64,000 nt of DNA from NCBI RefSeq assembly GCF_037975245.1, contig NC_092577.1:21450898-21514897 (forward strand). The letters run 5' to 3'. This document shows positions 42,938-54,400 of the stretch, piece after piece; the stretch's first letter is position 1; each line of letters begins with the position of its first letter. Under the pieces are notes generated by a model. The model saw only the letters and a list, made by a program, of their open reading frames with translations, had not been told where the DNA came from and ran no database searches. Origin of the DNA: Apostichopus japonicus (taxonomy: Eukaryota > Echinodermata > Holothuroidea > Aspidochirotida > Stichopodidae). The translations under genes and the position numbers were made by a program.

Positions 42938-45092
42938 GGTTCCTTGCTGCTGTTCATTAGTTCCATTGATAGGGAAATTTCTAACAAAGCCCTAATACAA
43001 CAACAGTAATTTATGCTCACAAACTTTTGTTGCCAAAGTAATGGTAAGCCCTGATATCAGTTGCAACACACATGAGTGTGTGAAGACTATCTACCATTAT
43101 CATCATACCAAGTTTGACGACATTCCCATTAGTAATAGTAGCCAAGTAATTGCAATTTGGAGTATTTCACGTTTGACACCATGACCTCATTAATATTCAT
43201 GATATGAGCACCAAAATCAACAGGGTTAATGTACTTACTATTGGCCACCCACTCACCAAGTATGGTAATGATTGGTCATTCCCTTGTTGAGTTATTGTGC
43301 ATACAAACTTTTCATAACGAAATAATGCTAGGCCCCCCCCCTTATAAACATGCATGATATCAATTGCAACACACATCAGTGTGTGGAGACTGTCTACCAA
43401 TATCATCATACCAAGTTTGACGAAATTCCAATAAATAGTAGCCAAGTTATTGCAACTTGGGAGTTTTTCACGTTTGACCCGTGACCTCATTAATATTTTT
43501 GAACTTTGACCTCGTATAACTTCGCACACGAAGGTCACACCCCCGGGGTCAACCTATTGTCGGTCGGAGTTAGGATGGCTGTACAGACTTGTCGTGTTGA
43601 TTTTTGGAATCAGCAGATCAAATTACATTTGAAACCAAGGTCAAAAGGTCAAAAGTCACATTATAAAAAATGTGCTTAGTTTGGGAGAAAACGGGCGAAA
43701 AGAAAATGTTTGGTTTTGATGCTAGATTTGGATATCAAAGGTACCTTCCGATCAATATAGCATCAAAACTGTAAAAATTCAAACATTTTTTTCTTTGCCC
43801 ATTTTCTCACCCAAAATACTACTTTTTTAACAATAATTGACCTTTGATGACCTCGGATCACATGACCGTTAAGTATGAAAATATTCCCCTATACCATTTG
43901 CAACTTGTCCCTAAATATCAACCGTGTCACACCTTGGAAATGCGAATTATTGCACTAAATGTCTGAAAATTTACTTTGACCTCATATAACTTTACACACA
44001 AAGGTCACCTGGGGTAAACCTATTGACATTTTTGATTGGTGAGACGTGAATATAGCATCAAAACTGTAAAAATTCAAACATTTTTTTCTTTGCCCATTTT
44101 CTCACCCAAAATACTGGTTTTTTAACAATAATTGACCTTTGATGACATCGGATCACATGACCGTTCAGTTTGAAAATATTCCTCTATACCATTTGCAACT
44201 TGTCCCAAAATATCAACCTTGTTACACCTTGGCACTGGGAGTTATTGCATTAAATGTCTAAAAATTAACTTTGACCTTGTATAACTTTACACACAAAGGT
44301 CACCCGGGTGTCAACCCATTGACATTTTTTATCGGAAGGATTTTCTTTTTCGTCCGTTTTCTCCCAAACTAAGCACATTTTTTATAATGTGACTTTTGAC
44401 CTTTTCACCTTGGTTTGAAATGTAATTTGATCTGCTGATTCCCAAAATCAACACAAGTCTGTACAGCCATCCTAACTCCGACCGAAAACTTTGACCCCAT
44501 ATAAGTTCGCACACAAAGGTCACACGGGGTCAACCTATTGATATTTATGATCGGAAGGTACCTTTGACATCTGAAAATAGCATCGAAACTGTAAAAATCC
44601 CCAAAACATGAAAAGGTCACCAGAGGTCAAATTGAGGTCAAGGGTCACCCAGATGTGGGTCGACAATTGGATTACACTGAAGCAACTCCCAACCCTAACG
44701 GACAATTCGTTCTCAAGTTATCGCAAAAATACTAGTTTTTTAACATTAATTGACCTTTGGTGACCTCGGATCACATGACCGTTAAGTTTCAAAATGTTCT
44801 CCTAACCAGTTCACAACTTGTCCCAAAACATCAATCTTGTCGCACATTGGCACTGGGAGTTATTGCAGTTTTAGTATTTTGGGTTTTTGAACCATAACTG
44901 ACCTTTGGTGACCTTTGTGGGCACCAAAAACAATAGGGTTCATCTACTCACTATGGGCCACCCACCCACCAAGTTTGATCATGATCAGTCAATCCCTTGT
45001 TGAGTTATCGTGCATACAAGCTAAAGCGTCACACACACACCACACATACGCCAACCTGAATACATAGGTTCCTTTGCTTTTAGCAAGGAACC
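42938..45092 (-). mobile_element. AGGTCA-rich repeat element with GGTTCCTTGCT ends (right copy, inverted)
   Basis: It is bounded by GGTTCCTTGCT (42938-42948) and AGCAAGGAACC (45082-45092), with the terminal hairpin at 45067-45092. It is the reverse-oriented relative of 31315-33831, including the CA/GT-rich stretch next to the hairpin and the recurring 'actgggagttattgca' phrase. Perfect DR4-type AGGTCA repeats lie at 43838, 44614, 44751 and 44899. A long piece around 43550-43700 and 44340-44480 is itself present in inverse orientation. No coding frame. Confidence 0.7.
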
Positions 45093-45345
45093 AAAAACCA
45101 CTATTTTTAAATTCTTCATTCCTTATTATTATGTTCATTTGCATGTGACCCATTTGATTAAGACGGCACATACCATCTTGTGTGGTGTGAGGATCATTGG
45201 CTTTCATTTTATTTGGTCACGTATTTGTCAGCAGTCCAGCACCAAAACCCTCCTTCCCTCTTAAGTAATAAACCTTAAGAATAGGTTTTTGTAGGGTCAT
45301 TGGAGAATGCAAGTGTCTGCGGCCCTGTCCCAAAAATAGTATATT

Positions 45346-45356
45346 ATAAAACCCTG
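45346..45356. repeat. Target site duplication, left copy, of truncated LINE B
   Basis: ATAAAACCCTG occurs here and at 45663-45673. Confidence 0.85.
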
Positions 45357-45662
45357 TCGTCTACTATCGGGACGGCGTTCCCAGATGAAATTTGGAGTGA
45401 GTTATTTGTTGGGTGTGGGGGTTGTTTAGTCGTTGCATAATATGGGTTGGTTTTTTTATTATTGTTTTGCTTCTGTTGGCCTTTGGGTCCGTGTCCTTTT
45501 CACGTCACGTTAAACGCTACGTTAGTGAGGGATTTGTGTTTGTGGGTTTCAGTTGGGTTTTGGGTGGTTGTTTTACAGGTGGTTGTTTGTGGTGGTTGTT
45601 TTACAGACGAGATTGTTTTGGTTCTGTTCACCTTTGGTCCGTTTTCTTTGCACGTAAAAAGC
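45357..45662 (+). mobile_element. 5'-truncated LINE B insertion (3' UTR only)
   Basis: It begins with the family B ORF1-to-3'UTR junction wording (TCGTCTACTATCGGGACGGCG) and ends CACGTAAAAAGC. An 11-bp target duplication flanks it. It is shorter than other tails because of internal deletions in the G/T-rich region. Confidence 0.88.
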
Positions 45663-45996
45663 ATAAAACCCTGACGTGGTTTGCCTAAGGTGACTGGAAT
45701 AAGTGAGGGTTTCAAGACAGCACACACCATCTTGTGTGGTGTGAAGCTTTGCCACATACTGTTTAATATTGCTGTTAGTGGCTGAATCTTATTTTATTAC
45801 GTTATGTCGCAAGACATTACGTCATGGAGAATTAACATGAGATCCCGCCAGTGCAAAACGTGCCAATTACGTCTTTTTTTCCCCCCAATTTCTTGGAAAT
45901 TGAAACCATTGAACTAAACATCCATTTTGAATACCGTGTGTTGTGTTTGGATTACAGCTTGATTACTATTTTACGTTAAATTCGTGAAAATTCACC

Positions 45997-48030
45997 ATGA
46001 TTGATAGTAATGAAGTTAACGAGAGTGAAGCGAATGCGCTTACCAGTTCCGCGAAAAATTCGAACACGTTGCCGATTTCGCAAAACCCAAGTGTCACCCA
46101 CACTCCAGGAAGCAATAAGGGAATGTCTAAAGTCAAGAAAACTGTTAGTGCCACGAGCACAGCACAGCTAAACCGAGGGCTACAGCTGGTAACACCAGAA
46201 ACACTGATGCTACATCTAGTGCTAGTACTTGCAGTAGTAGGCCTAACACTTATTCCCATGTCACCGACATTGACACTCGCCTTTCCAAACTAGAAAGCAT
46301 GTTGAGTGAATTTATTCAGACCCCTAGACGAGGGCTCAGCCAGTTTACAATACCTCAAACCTCTTACCAAGGAGATTTACATGAATCCCTTGCTGGTGAT
46401 GAAGGAGACACAAACCCTTTGCATGAGGACTCAGACTCATTGGAAAATTTTGACGATGGGGAAATACCCCCAGACATTCCAACGTTTGCAGCAAAGTTTG
46501 CAGTACCTACAGACGTTGGGCACCCTGTTGATGAACATATTGCACAGTCTGTGCTTTACTTGATAAACCAGAAACAAAAGTACTGGAAGAGACTGTGGCA
46601 AAGTATCCGCCTCCAGCTAATTGTGAACTAGTTGATTTGCCCAAGGTCAACCCAAGTGTTTGGGACAACATTCCCACTGAGACCAATGACCTCAAATACC
46701 AACGTGTCCAAAAATCATTGGTTCTAGGAATTAGTGCCTTCATAACTACACTCGAGGCAGATAACTTTTCAGAGGCGCAACAAGACGCCCTGGCACTCTT
46801 GTGCTCGGCAAATTTGAACTCAATTCTGTTCGGAAAGAGTTTATAAAACCTATTTTCAACTCCAGATTTACCCAATGACCTGAGCAAGCAGGTTAAAGAC
46901 CTAAAGGAGGAGCAGAAGGCCACATCAGGAGTGATGAAAACTCAAGGGCAGTTCACCTGACCCCGTCAATACGCTCATCCTTACAGAGGATTCAGACAAA
47001 GACAGGATCGCCAGTACCACACAGCAGGCTGGGCCTCAGGACCCAGACAAGAGGTCACACGACCTACTTACAGAAACGCTATCAGCACACGCTCAAGACC
47101 TTTTTTAGGCGGACGGCCCCAACAGGGGCGACAGAACAGTCGCACGGCGACATCGAACTACCAGCAGAAAGGCAAGACCAGCCAGCCTCTCTGAAACCCA
47201 ACGCAAGCAATAGACCCCGACAAGGTGAGTCTTTGTCACATATTTTCCAAAAATGCTTTTTCCCCTTCCCCTTTTGTGGGAGGTCAGCTGAAGCTTTCTT
47301 ACAATAATTGGGATGCTTACTTACTACTCTGTGGCCATCCATGAAAATTCAAGAAAATTCTTGAAGTTCGAGTGGCTGAACCGTTTCTCCCAGCTGGGGT
47401 TCACTGTCCACCCAGAAAAATCTGTTGTAAACCCGACTCATGAAATTCAGTTGTTATGGTTTGTCATTAACTCAAAGGAGTTAAAAATAATGCTGCCAAA
47501 AGAGAAAGCCCTAGAAATACAACACAGTTGTTCAAATTTGTAACAAGATCCAAACCCAAGTATAAGGCATGTTGCGGCTGTCATAGGCAAACTTGTAGCT
47601 CCCCTACCAGCCGTACAATATGGACAGCTGTTTTACAGAGGCCTTGAAAAAGCTAACATATTGGCCCTCAAATATAACGCTGGTCACTTTGACCGCAAAA
47701 TGAAGCTATATAATCAAGCAAGAATGGAACCTTCACTGGTGGATTTCAAATGTAACCTTCACCAGTAAACCACTTAGGTATCCCAAACCAACAATAGAAA
47801 TACGGTCACATGCCAGTGGAAAAGGCTGGGGGCCACAGACATGACAAACAGTGGCGGAGGTAGATGGAATAATTATGAATTGCAGCTTGCTGGAGAAAAA
47901 ATGAATTATTTGGAGACTCTTTCTGCATTCATGGGACTTCAATGCTTTTGCAAAAAAACCTTCACAATGTGCATGTATTGTTGCGAATTGTGGAACATTT
48001 CAAAGTTACTATTATTATTGTTATATATTT
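45997..48030 (+). pseudogene. DIRS-type retrotransposon remnant
   Basis: A gag-like start (45997-46840) in shifted frames ends with AKYPPPANCELVDLPKVNPSVWDNI and LKYQRVQKSLVLGI, wording typical of DIRS gag. An Arg/Gln-rich tail follows, then the reverse transcriptase start (VGGQLKLSYNNWDAY, 47278-47325). Then HENSRKFLKFEW is joined by deletion to LGFTVHPEKSVVNPTHEIQLLWFVINS (47343-47543), and RNase H-like wording follows (ASGKGWGPQT, 47811-47845). The catalytic YLDD region is missing and no tyrosine recombinase is found. It is an inactive remnant. Confidence 0.8.
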
Positions 48031-48239
48031 AATATTTGTCTGTTACGCTTTACAACAAAATACAAAGAAAACTTAAACCATTCATAAGAAAATAAGATAT
48101 GAAATGGGCGTAGAAAAGTATACTACATGAATGTACAAAAAATATACAATTGTTACGAAAATGAAAGAGAAAATGCAAAATGTAATATAAAATCTGAAAG
48201 AAAATAAAAAAATATGTAATATAACGAATATAAATATTG

Positions 48240-48838
48240 ACAATTTGAAAAAAAAATTGAGTATATAAGTGATTAGCCAGGATATATGTTTTGAGTTTTG
48301 TTTTCAAAATTGCAAGATTCTCATATTGTTTGACATGGTTAGCTAATATATATACACTTATTGTTCTTCATGCAAAAGTGACCTTCTGTGTTCGTGGAAT
48401 GATCAGCTTATCAAGAATATTATTTGAACGTACATACCTACTTGATTGTGGTGCTAAAGTTAATCTAGATATAAGATATTCAGGAGCAGATATATCAACA
48501 ACGCATTTAAAGACCAGCGTTAATATTTTGTGCAGGATTCTTTGTCTGATGGGAAGCCAATGCAAGTCCTTTAAAGCTTCAGAAGCACTATCCCCCTTTC
48601 CTCTTTTTAGAACAAGTTTGGCAGCCATGTTTTGAATTCTCTGAAGCATCATAATAACAACATTTGGTAGATTAGCATAATCTAAGTGACTTATCACTAG
48701 TCCTAAAACAATAGTATAGCATGCATCCTTGGTTAGTAAGTGTCTAATGTTTCTGAAAAGTCCAAGTCGTGCCATGGCAGCTCTACATTTGGCAGCAATG
48801 TCAGTCTTCAACGTTAAATCACAGTCCAGATACGCGCC
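48240..48838 (-). pseudogene. CR1/L2-like LINE ORF2, C-terminal end
   Basis: The minus strand reads CRAAMARLGLFRNIRHLLTKDACYTIVLGLVISHLDYAN, then LQRIQNMAAKLVLKRGKGDSASEALKDLHWLPIRQRILHKILTLVFKCV, and finally KTKLKTYILANHLY. The LHWLPI motif and final KLKTYL-type wording are typical of the C-terminus of CR1/L2/Rex-type reverse transcriptases. Only this 3' end is present. The YADD part is absent. Confidence 0.8.
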
Positions 48839-50065
48839 TAAATATTATACACAATTTGAACTACAGTACCGCTCACACTGGACATGTGTACGCGCACAGA
48901 ATCGTATAAACTCGTTGACAAAGAAATTGCCGAGTAGACACCTCGTATAATCCCTCTACGAGTTTATACGCAGGAAATGCTATTGTGCTGAATGTATAGG
49001 GATTAAAGTCGCCCAAAAAATCAGTGAGATGTTTGGAACAGCCGTTTCCTACATCGTAGTTTAGGACGTGATATTCACCTTGCAGCGAAGGGGACGCAGG
49101 TAAAGTGTTTGATGGCATAGAAAGTTTTTCGTTAATTGGGTTTCTATTCAGGGTTTGTTTTCTCGACTTTTTTTTTCAGTTGTAGAGGTTATGTTCCACG
49201 GAGGATTAGTTTACTTTCAATTGTTGGCAACATTTTGAAGAAATAATAAGTATTACTAAGCGGTTGTTTGTCAATTTGTATATAATTTACCGTTGGTTCG
49301 TTGGAATGAAAAGAAAAACATTCCACCCAACAACTTTGAAGCAGGGCCGGTTAAAAAGAAAACATGTTTTTCGTCCGCGCAAGGGGCCTCCTTTTTCCTG
49401 ACTCTACGGGTGTCTATTCGGATTACAAGCAATCTAAACTAACATTAAATAATATTTTGTAAAGGAAGCCACATATTCAGAACTAGTATTAACGCAATGA
49501 AAAGAAAAAAAATGGCCGCCCGTTTTTTTTTTTCATTGAGTACGAGAAACATGTATTTTATTTGAAAAAAAAGAACAACTTTCGTTAATGTGGTTAAGTT
49601 AATATTTTCATACCCTACCTATAAGTCGATACTTTTAATCCTTCATGAAAACGGACTGTTTTGAAAATGAATTTAAGCTCAACAATTTAAGAAATGCTTA
49701 CCGTTAAATGCTGACGTCAAACAATACATGTCGTATTTATTCCAATTACAGATCCACAAAGTATAAAAATGTTTAGTTGAGCTTACTAAAGAGAAACTGC
49801 ATTTGCATGCTCATTTTAAGTACTATCCAAATACTATACAACGAGATGGTTTTCACCGAAACACCCCTTTTTCCTACCACCTGAGCTAAACCGTTTTTTT
49901 CTAGTACCATTCAGTACTTTGTTTCATTGATACAATACAACAGCTTCGCAAAATGTGTATGTGTCGCAATAGGTTAATTTTTAACCGCGCAGCACAGTAC
50001 CATTCAATATTTGCATATTACACCAACAAGGCATTCAGATGTAGCAACAGGTGCACTGACGACCA
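48839..50065. other. No gene recognised; one inverted repeat
   Basis: CGTATAAACTCGT (48902-48914) and ACGAGTTTATACG (48959-48971) form an inverted repeat with a 44-bp loop. The rest is AT-rich non-coding sequence with T and A runs. Confidence 0.55.
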
Positions 50066-50076
50066 ACATGAATTGT
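50066..50076. repeat. Target site duplication, left copy, of LINE A copy 2
   Basis: ACATGAATTGT occurs here and at 54981-54991. Confidence 0.85.
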
Positions 50077-50309
50077 AAAGCTCGCGAGTTGGCAGTTGGC
50101 TTTCGTGGAGTGCGGACGCGTTTTGCTCTCGCTCTTCATCTATTACAGCTGTTTTTGTGCTGTGCTGTACTGTGCTATACTTCCCGCCAGGCGGGTGTGA
50201 TAGCTTGTGTTCGTGTGTTTTCCTCAGTTCGTATATCGTTTGTTGTTTCACTATCCTGTCTTTAGTTTGTTTTTTGTTACTCCCCTGTGGCCTAGCCACC
50301 TTCGGTATC

Positions 50310-51401
50310 ATGGCATCGCGCCGTGATTCTCGGATTGTTAAGTTGTCGTTCACCGGTGAACAAGCGGTTCCACCGGTGCAAGTTTTTAGTATTTTGAAGA
50401 GCAAGGGTGTTGTTGTGCCTGGAGAGGTTGATGCTTTGCAAGCTCTCCAGGGTCGTAATACGTACGATTTACGTTTTACCAGTGACGTGGCCCGTCAGAA
50501 AGGTGTCACGTTGCTGAGTAACGTCGAGGGGATGACAGTTACTCCATACGAGCGATCCGTATGGGTAACTGTCATCCACGTAGGACTAGAGGTGCGGCAG
50601 GAACTTGTCGTAACGGTTTTGGGTCGGTTTGGGGCTGTCAAGGCTGCCAAAATGTGCTCCTATGCACAAGCCCCTGGGGTGTTGAACGGGCACCGACAGG
50701 TTCGAATCGACCTGAAACAGGACATTCCCTCCTTCCTGTTTATAGCAGGGCATAAAGCCCACGTGCGGTATCCCGGTCAGCCCCGTACCTGCTTCAGGTG
50801 TGGGGAGACCGGGCACGAAGCCAAGGGCTGCCCAAACAAGAAATGTGGGCGCTGCCTTCGTCTTGGGCATGATAGCACCGCTTGCCCAAACGAGGTTGTG
50901 TGCTCACTATGTGGGAAGGAGGGACATGTCTTTCGAGCTTGTCCCTCCTCTTATGTCTCTAGGACTAAGAGTGGGGGTAAGTCAAGTTCCGACGCACCTA
51001 CTACTTCACGAGAGGAGGGGGAATCTGGTGGGATTTTACCCTCCCCTGCACCTGGTTCACCCACCCCCGTCGTTGCAGACCCCAACCCCGTGCCCGCACC
51101 GAGAAAGTCTCCACCAGCTTCCCCCATCAACTCGTCCAGTTCCGTCCCCAGTCCGCCGCCGGTATCGCCAGATCCGGAGGCTTTGTCTGACGGAGAATCG
51201 GTGGTCATCGATCCTCCGGAGGCTCTGTCTGACAGCGACTCCGGTGAATCGGTGATCAGCGAGCCGAAACGTGCCACTGGAACGAGCTGGTACGACGAAA
51301 TGGGGGAACCCTCTCTTAAAAGGTCGGCTTCAAGTGACGACTCGGACGACGATATGTCGTCTAGGGCGCGATTGAAGCTTACGGAATCGTCGTCTTCGTA
51401 G
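50310..51401 (+). CDS. LINE A copy 2 ORF1 protein
   Basis: The product is about 363 residues from MASRRDSR, open to its TAG. The N-terminal domain and three CCHC knuckles are conserved with copy 1 (CFRCGETGHEAKGC, CGRCLRLGHDSTAC, CSLCGKEGHVFRAC). The Pro/Ser-rich tail is about 27 residues shorter because one of the AS-P-INP repeat segments found in copy 1 is missing. The substitutions relative to copy 1 are of mixed type and often silent, unlike the A-to-G pattern that starts further downstream. Confidence 0.88.
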   Translation: MASRRDSRIVKLSFTGEQAVPPVQVFSILKSKGVVVPGEVDALQALQGRNTYDLRFTSDVARQKGVTLLSNVEGMTVTPYERSVWVTVIHVGLEVRQELVVTVLGRFGAVKAAKMCSYAQAPGVLNGHRQVRIDLKQDIPSFLFIAGHKAHVRYPGQPRTCFRCGETGHEAKGCPNKKCGRCLRLGHDSTACPNEVVCSLCGKEGHVFRACPSSYVSRTKSGGKSSSDAPTTSREEGESGGILPSPAPGSPTPVVADPNPVPAPRKSPPASPINSSSSVPSPPPVSPDPEALSDGESVVIDPPEALSDSDSGESVISEPKRATGTSWYDEMGEPSLKRSASSDDSDDDMSSRARLKLTESSSS

Positions 51402-51420
51402 TTTGCCCCACTGCCCTCTC

Positions 51421-54400
51421 ATGGCCCATACACTTTCAGTTGCCACTTTGAACGTGAATGGCATGAGGGATCATCGCGGGCGCAGTCGCGTTTTCCGGTG
51501 TTGTGGATCAGTGGGGGTCGACTGCGTTTGCCTGCGGGAGGCACATGTTTTGGAGGGGGGTGTCCCTCTGTGGGCTTGTGGGTGGGGTGGCGGGCTGCGT
51601 GCTTCGTTTGGTTCGTCTTCGTCCTGTGGCACTGTCATCCTTCTGTCGGCTCGTCGGGCGGGTTGTGCCGCTGGGGTGGGGACGGATCGCGGGGGCCGGT
51701 TGGTTTGCGTTCTGTTCAGGTGTCCACAGGGTGACATCGCCATTTGCGGTGTGTGTGCTCCCAGTCGGCCTTCTGCTGGACGAGATTTCTTTGACACGCT
51801 GCCTTCCTTTGTTCCTGGTGGTGCGCCGTGTGTCATGGTCGGAGACTTTGGCTGTGTCCCGGACTCGGGTCTTGACGGATTCGGAGCTTCTGTGTCTGCT
51901 GGTCCTGGCGCTGGAATTGCAGAGCTGGACAGATTTACTTCGGCGCGCCTTTTGGCCGATGTATGGAGGCGTGTGCGCCCGTGTGGTGCGGGGTATGCGT
52001 GGGTGAGGCCTGGCGGGGAGGATGCCTCCAGGATGGATCGGGTGTGTGCGCCCGTGAGTTTTAAATTTTCGGGTTGCGAGGCGCTCAGCTGTCCGCTCTC
52101 TGACCGTGATACTGTGGTAGCACGTTTTGCTTTGCCTTCCGTTTTCCCGATCGGGCGGGGCCTGTGGAGGCTTGGCTGTCGGATTCTTGGCGGGGCGGAG
52201 TTCCGCCGGGGTTTCGAGGCCAGGTGCAGGGGATGGCGGGCATTGAGGCCGGCCTTTGCTTCTGCATCCCAGTGGTGGGATGGTGTCAGGTCGCGCATCG
52301 GGCGCTGCGCAATTCAGTATTGCGTGACCCGCGCACGGCGTCGAAGAGAAAAATTCTCGAAGCTGTGCGCGGAGGTGAAGTTTGGCGACCCTTCGGCAGT
52401 CATCGCTTTGCAGACGTATCTCGATGAAAAGTACCACGGTGCCCGCGTCAGGGCCCGTGTCGAAGCGGTGGAAGCCGAGGAGCGCCCTTCACTGAGGTTT
52501 TACCAGTCCGTTAGCTCATCGGCGGGTGACAGACGCGTCCCGTCCGTGCGCGCTACCGATGGGACCGTGGTCAGTGACCCTCACGGCATTGTCCGCGTAT
52601 ATAAAGACTATTACTCGAGTTTGTTTACGCGTGGCAATGTCGACTTGTCGGCACAGTCTGATTTATTGAGGGGAATCTCCAAAACCGTTCCCCACGATGT
52701 CAATGATATTTTGGGGGGCAGAATAACCACTGTTGAGCTTTGGAAGGCGCTTTCGAAGATGAAGAATGGCAAGTCCCCGGGTTCGGACGGGCTTCCGAGG
52801 GAGTTCTACCGAACCTTCTGGGCAATAATAGGACCCGACATCAGAGCCGTCTTCGAAGACGCCTTCCAAAACGGACTGTTAAACCAAAGTCAACGTCTGG
52901 GCATGATTACTTTGCTGCCCAAGTCTGGGGACCCCTTGGATCCCCATAACAAGCGTCCGATCACCTTGTTAAATGTGGACTACAAGTTGCTGGCTAAGGC
53001 GTTGTGCAACCGCCTTGCACGGGCTATGCCGCATCTTGTTGGTGATCTCCAGACTTGTGCAGTGAAGGGTCATTGCATCCAGCAGAACTTGTGGTTGATG
53101 CGCGACTTGACCGACTATGTTATTGAGCGTGATCTGCCATGTGCATTGGTGTCTCTGGACCAGCAGAAGGCCTTTGACATGGTGGATCGCGGTTTTTTAA
53201 TGAATGTATTGGAGACGTTTCAGTTGCACCCGGTTTTTCGTAAATGGATTTCTGTTTTGTATGAACAAAGTTTCAGTTCTGTTATCGTAAATGGGTTTTG
53301 TTCGGAGGTTTTTAACGTAGAGAGGGGGGTGCGCCAGGGGTGCCCTCTGTCTCCATTACTTTATGTTTTGTTTAGCGAGTCCCTCTCTCGTCTTTTGGAA
53401 AGGGACTCCAGACTTGTTCCATTCGTTGTGCCAGGGGGTGCCAAAGTGAAATGCGCTCAATATGCAGATGACGTGACATGTGTTGTTTCGAGTCTGGGCT
53501 CCTTTCGTGCACTCTCGCAGGATTTATCTATTTTTGAGAGAGCTACCGGGGCGAAGTTGAATCCAGAAAAGACAAAGGGCCTTCGTCTTGGTAGCTGGAG
53601 ATACAGAGACTTACCATTCGGTGCGTCGTGGTCGGATCAGAATATCAAAATTAACGGTATATGGTTCGGCTACGATGCACCTGGTGATGTCACCTGGAGC
53701 GAGAGGGCTGAGGTATTTGAGAGCAGGCTCGAAACCTTTGGCACCCGCTGGCTTTCGATCCTAGGGAAAGTCACCGTAGTTAATCGTTTTCTTTCGCCCA
53801 TCTTGTGGTACCCGGGCGCGGTGTATCCAATTCCGCGTCGCGTCCTGGTGCGGTTGGAGAGAGCGATATTTTCATTTATTTGGTCGGGTGGTACAGAGCT
53901 TGTCAAAAGGGCGGTAATGTACCAAAAACTGGAGAAGGGTGGGTTAGGGGTGGTTCATCTGGGAAGTAAGTTAACTTGTTTGTTATTTAAGCAGTTGTTT
54001 GTAGCGGTAACTGACCCAGGGTTGCCTTGTTCATATTTTGTACGTTTTTGGGGCGGTTTGCACCTGCGTCGATGGGTCCCGGCGCTGTTTAGCAACAGAG
54101 AACCGCATAGTAGTACTCCAAACAGGGTGGTGCGTGTCATTTGCTCCGCTCTGATTGAGTTGCCCCCTGTTGACCTGTCACAGCCGGCCCTCGTTCACAG
54201 TTCGTTGCGGGATATAGGGCCTTGAATGCAATTTTTGTACAGGGACGTCATCCTGTCGAAGTATGGCGTTCGGTGCATTCAAGGCTGAATGGTTGCAGGC
54301 TCCGTGACCTTGCATGGAGAATTGCACACGGTGCCTTGGTGACCAATCTGAAAAGGTATCACTGGCGATTGGGTGATGGACTGTGCCCGAGGACCGGCTG

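Noticed and set aside
51478-52307. Diversity-generating-retroelement style adenine mutagenesis
   Set aside because: That mechanism changes A to any base and needs a template/variable repeat pair. Here the change is almost only A to G, and no such pair is seen.
51478-52307. APOBEC-type cytosine deamination acting on copy 1 instead (G to A)
   Set aside because: Copy 1 has the canonical catalytic motifs (GDFN, SDH, QETH), so its A residues are ancestral. The neighbour preference also fits adenosine deamination.
51471-52437. Long minus-strand open frames of 275 and 309 residues opposite the copy 2 endonuclease
   Set aside because: Loss of A on the plus strand removes T on the minus strand, so stops disappear there too. 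The equivalent frames in copy 1 are short. They are artefacts of the hypermutation.
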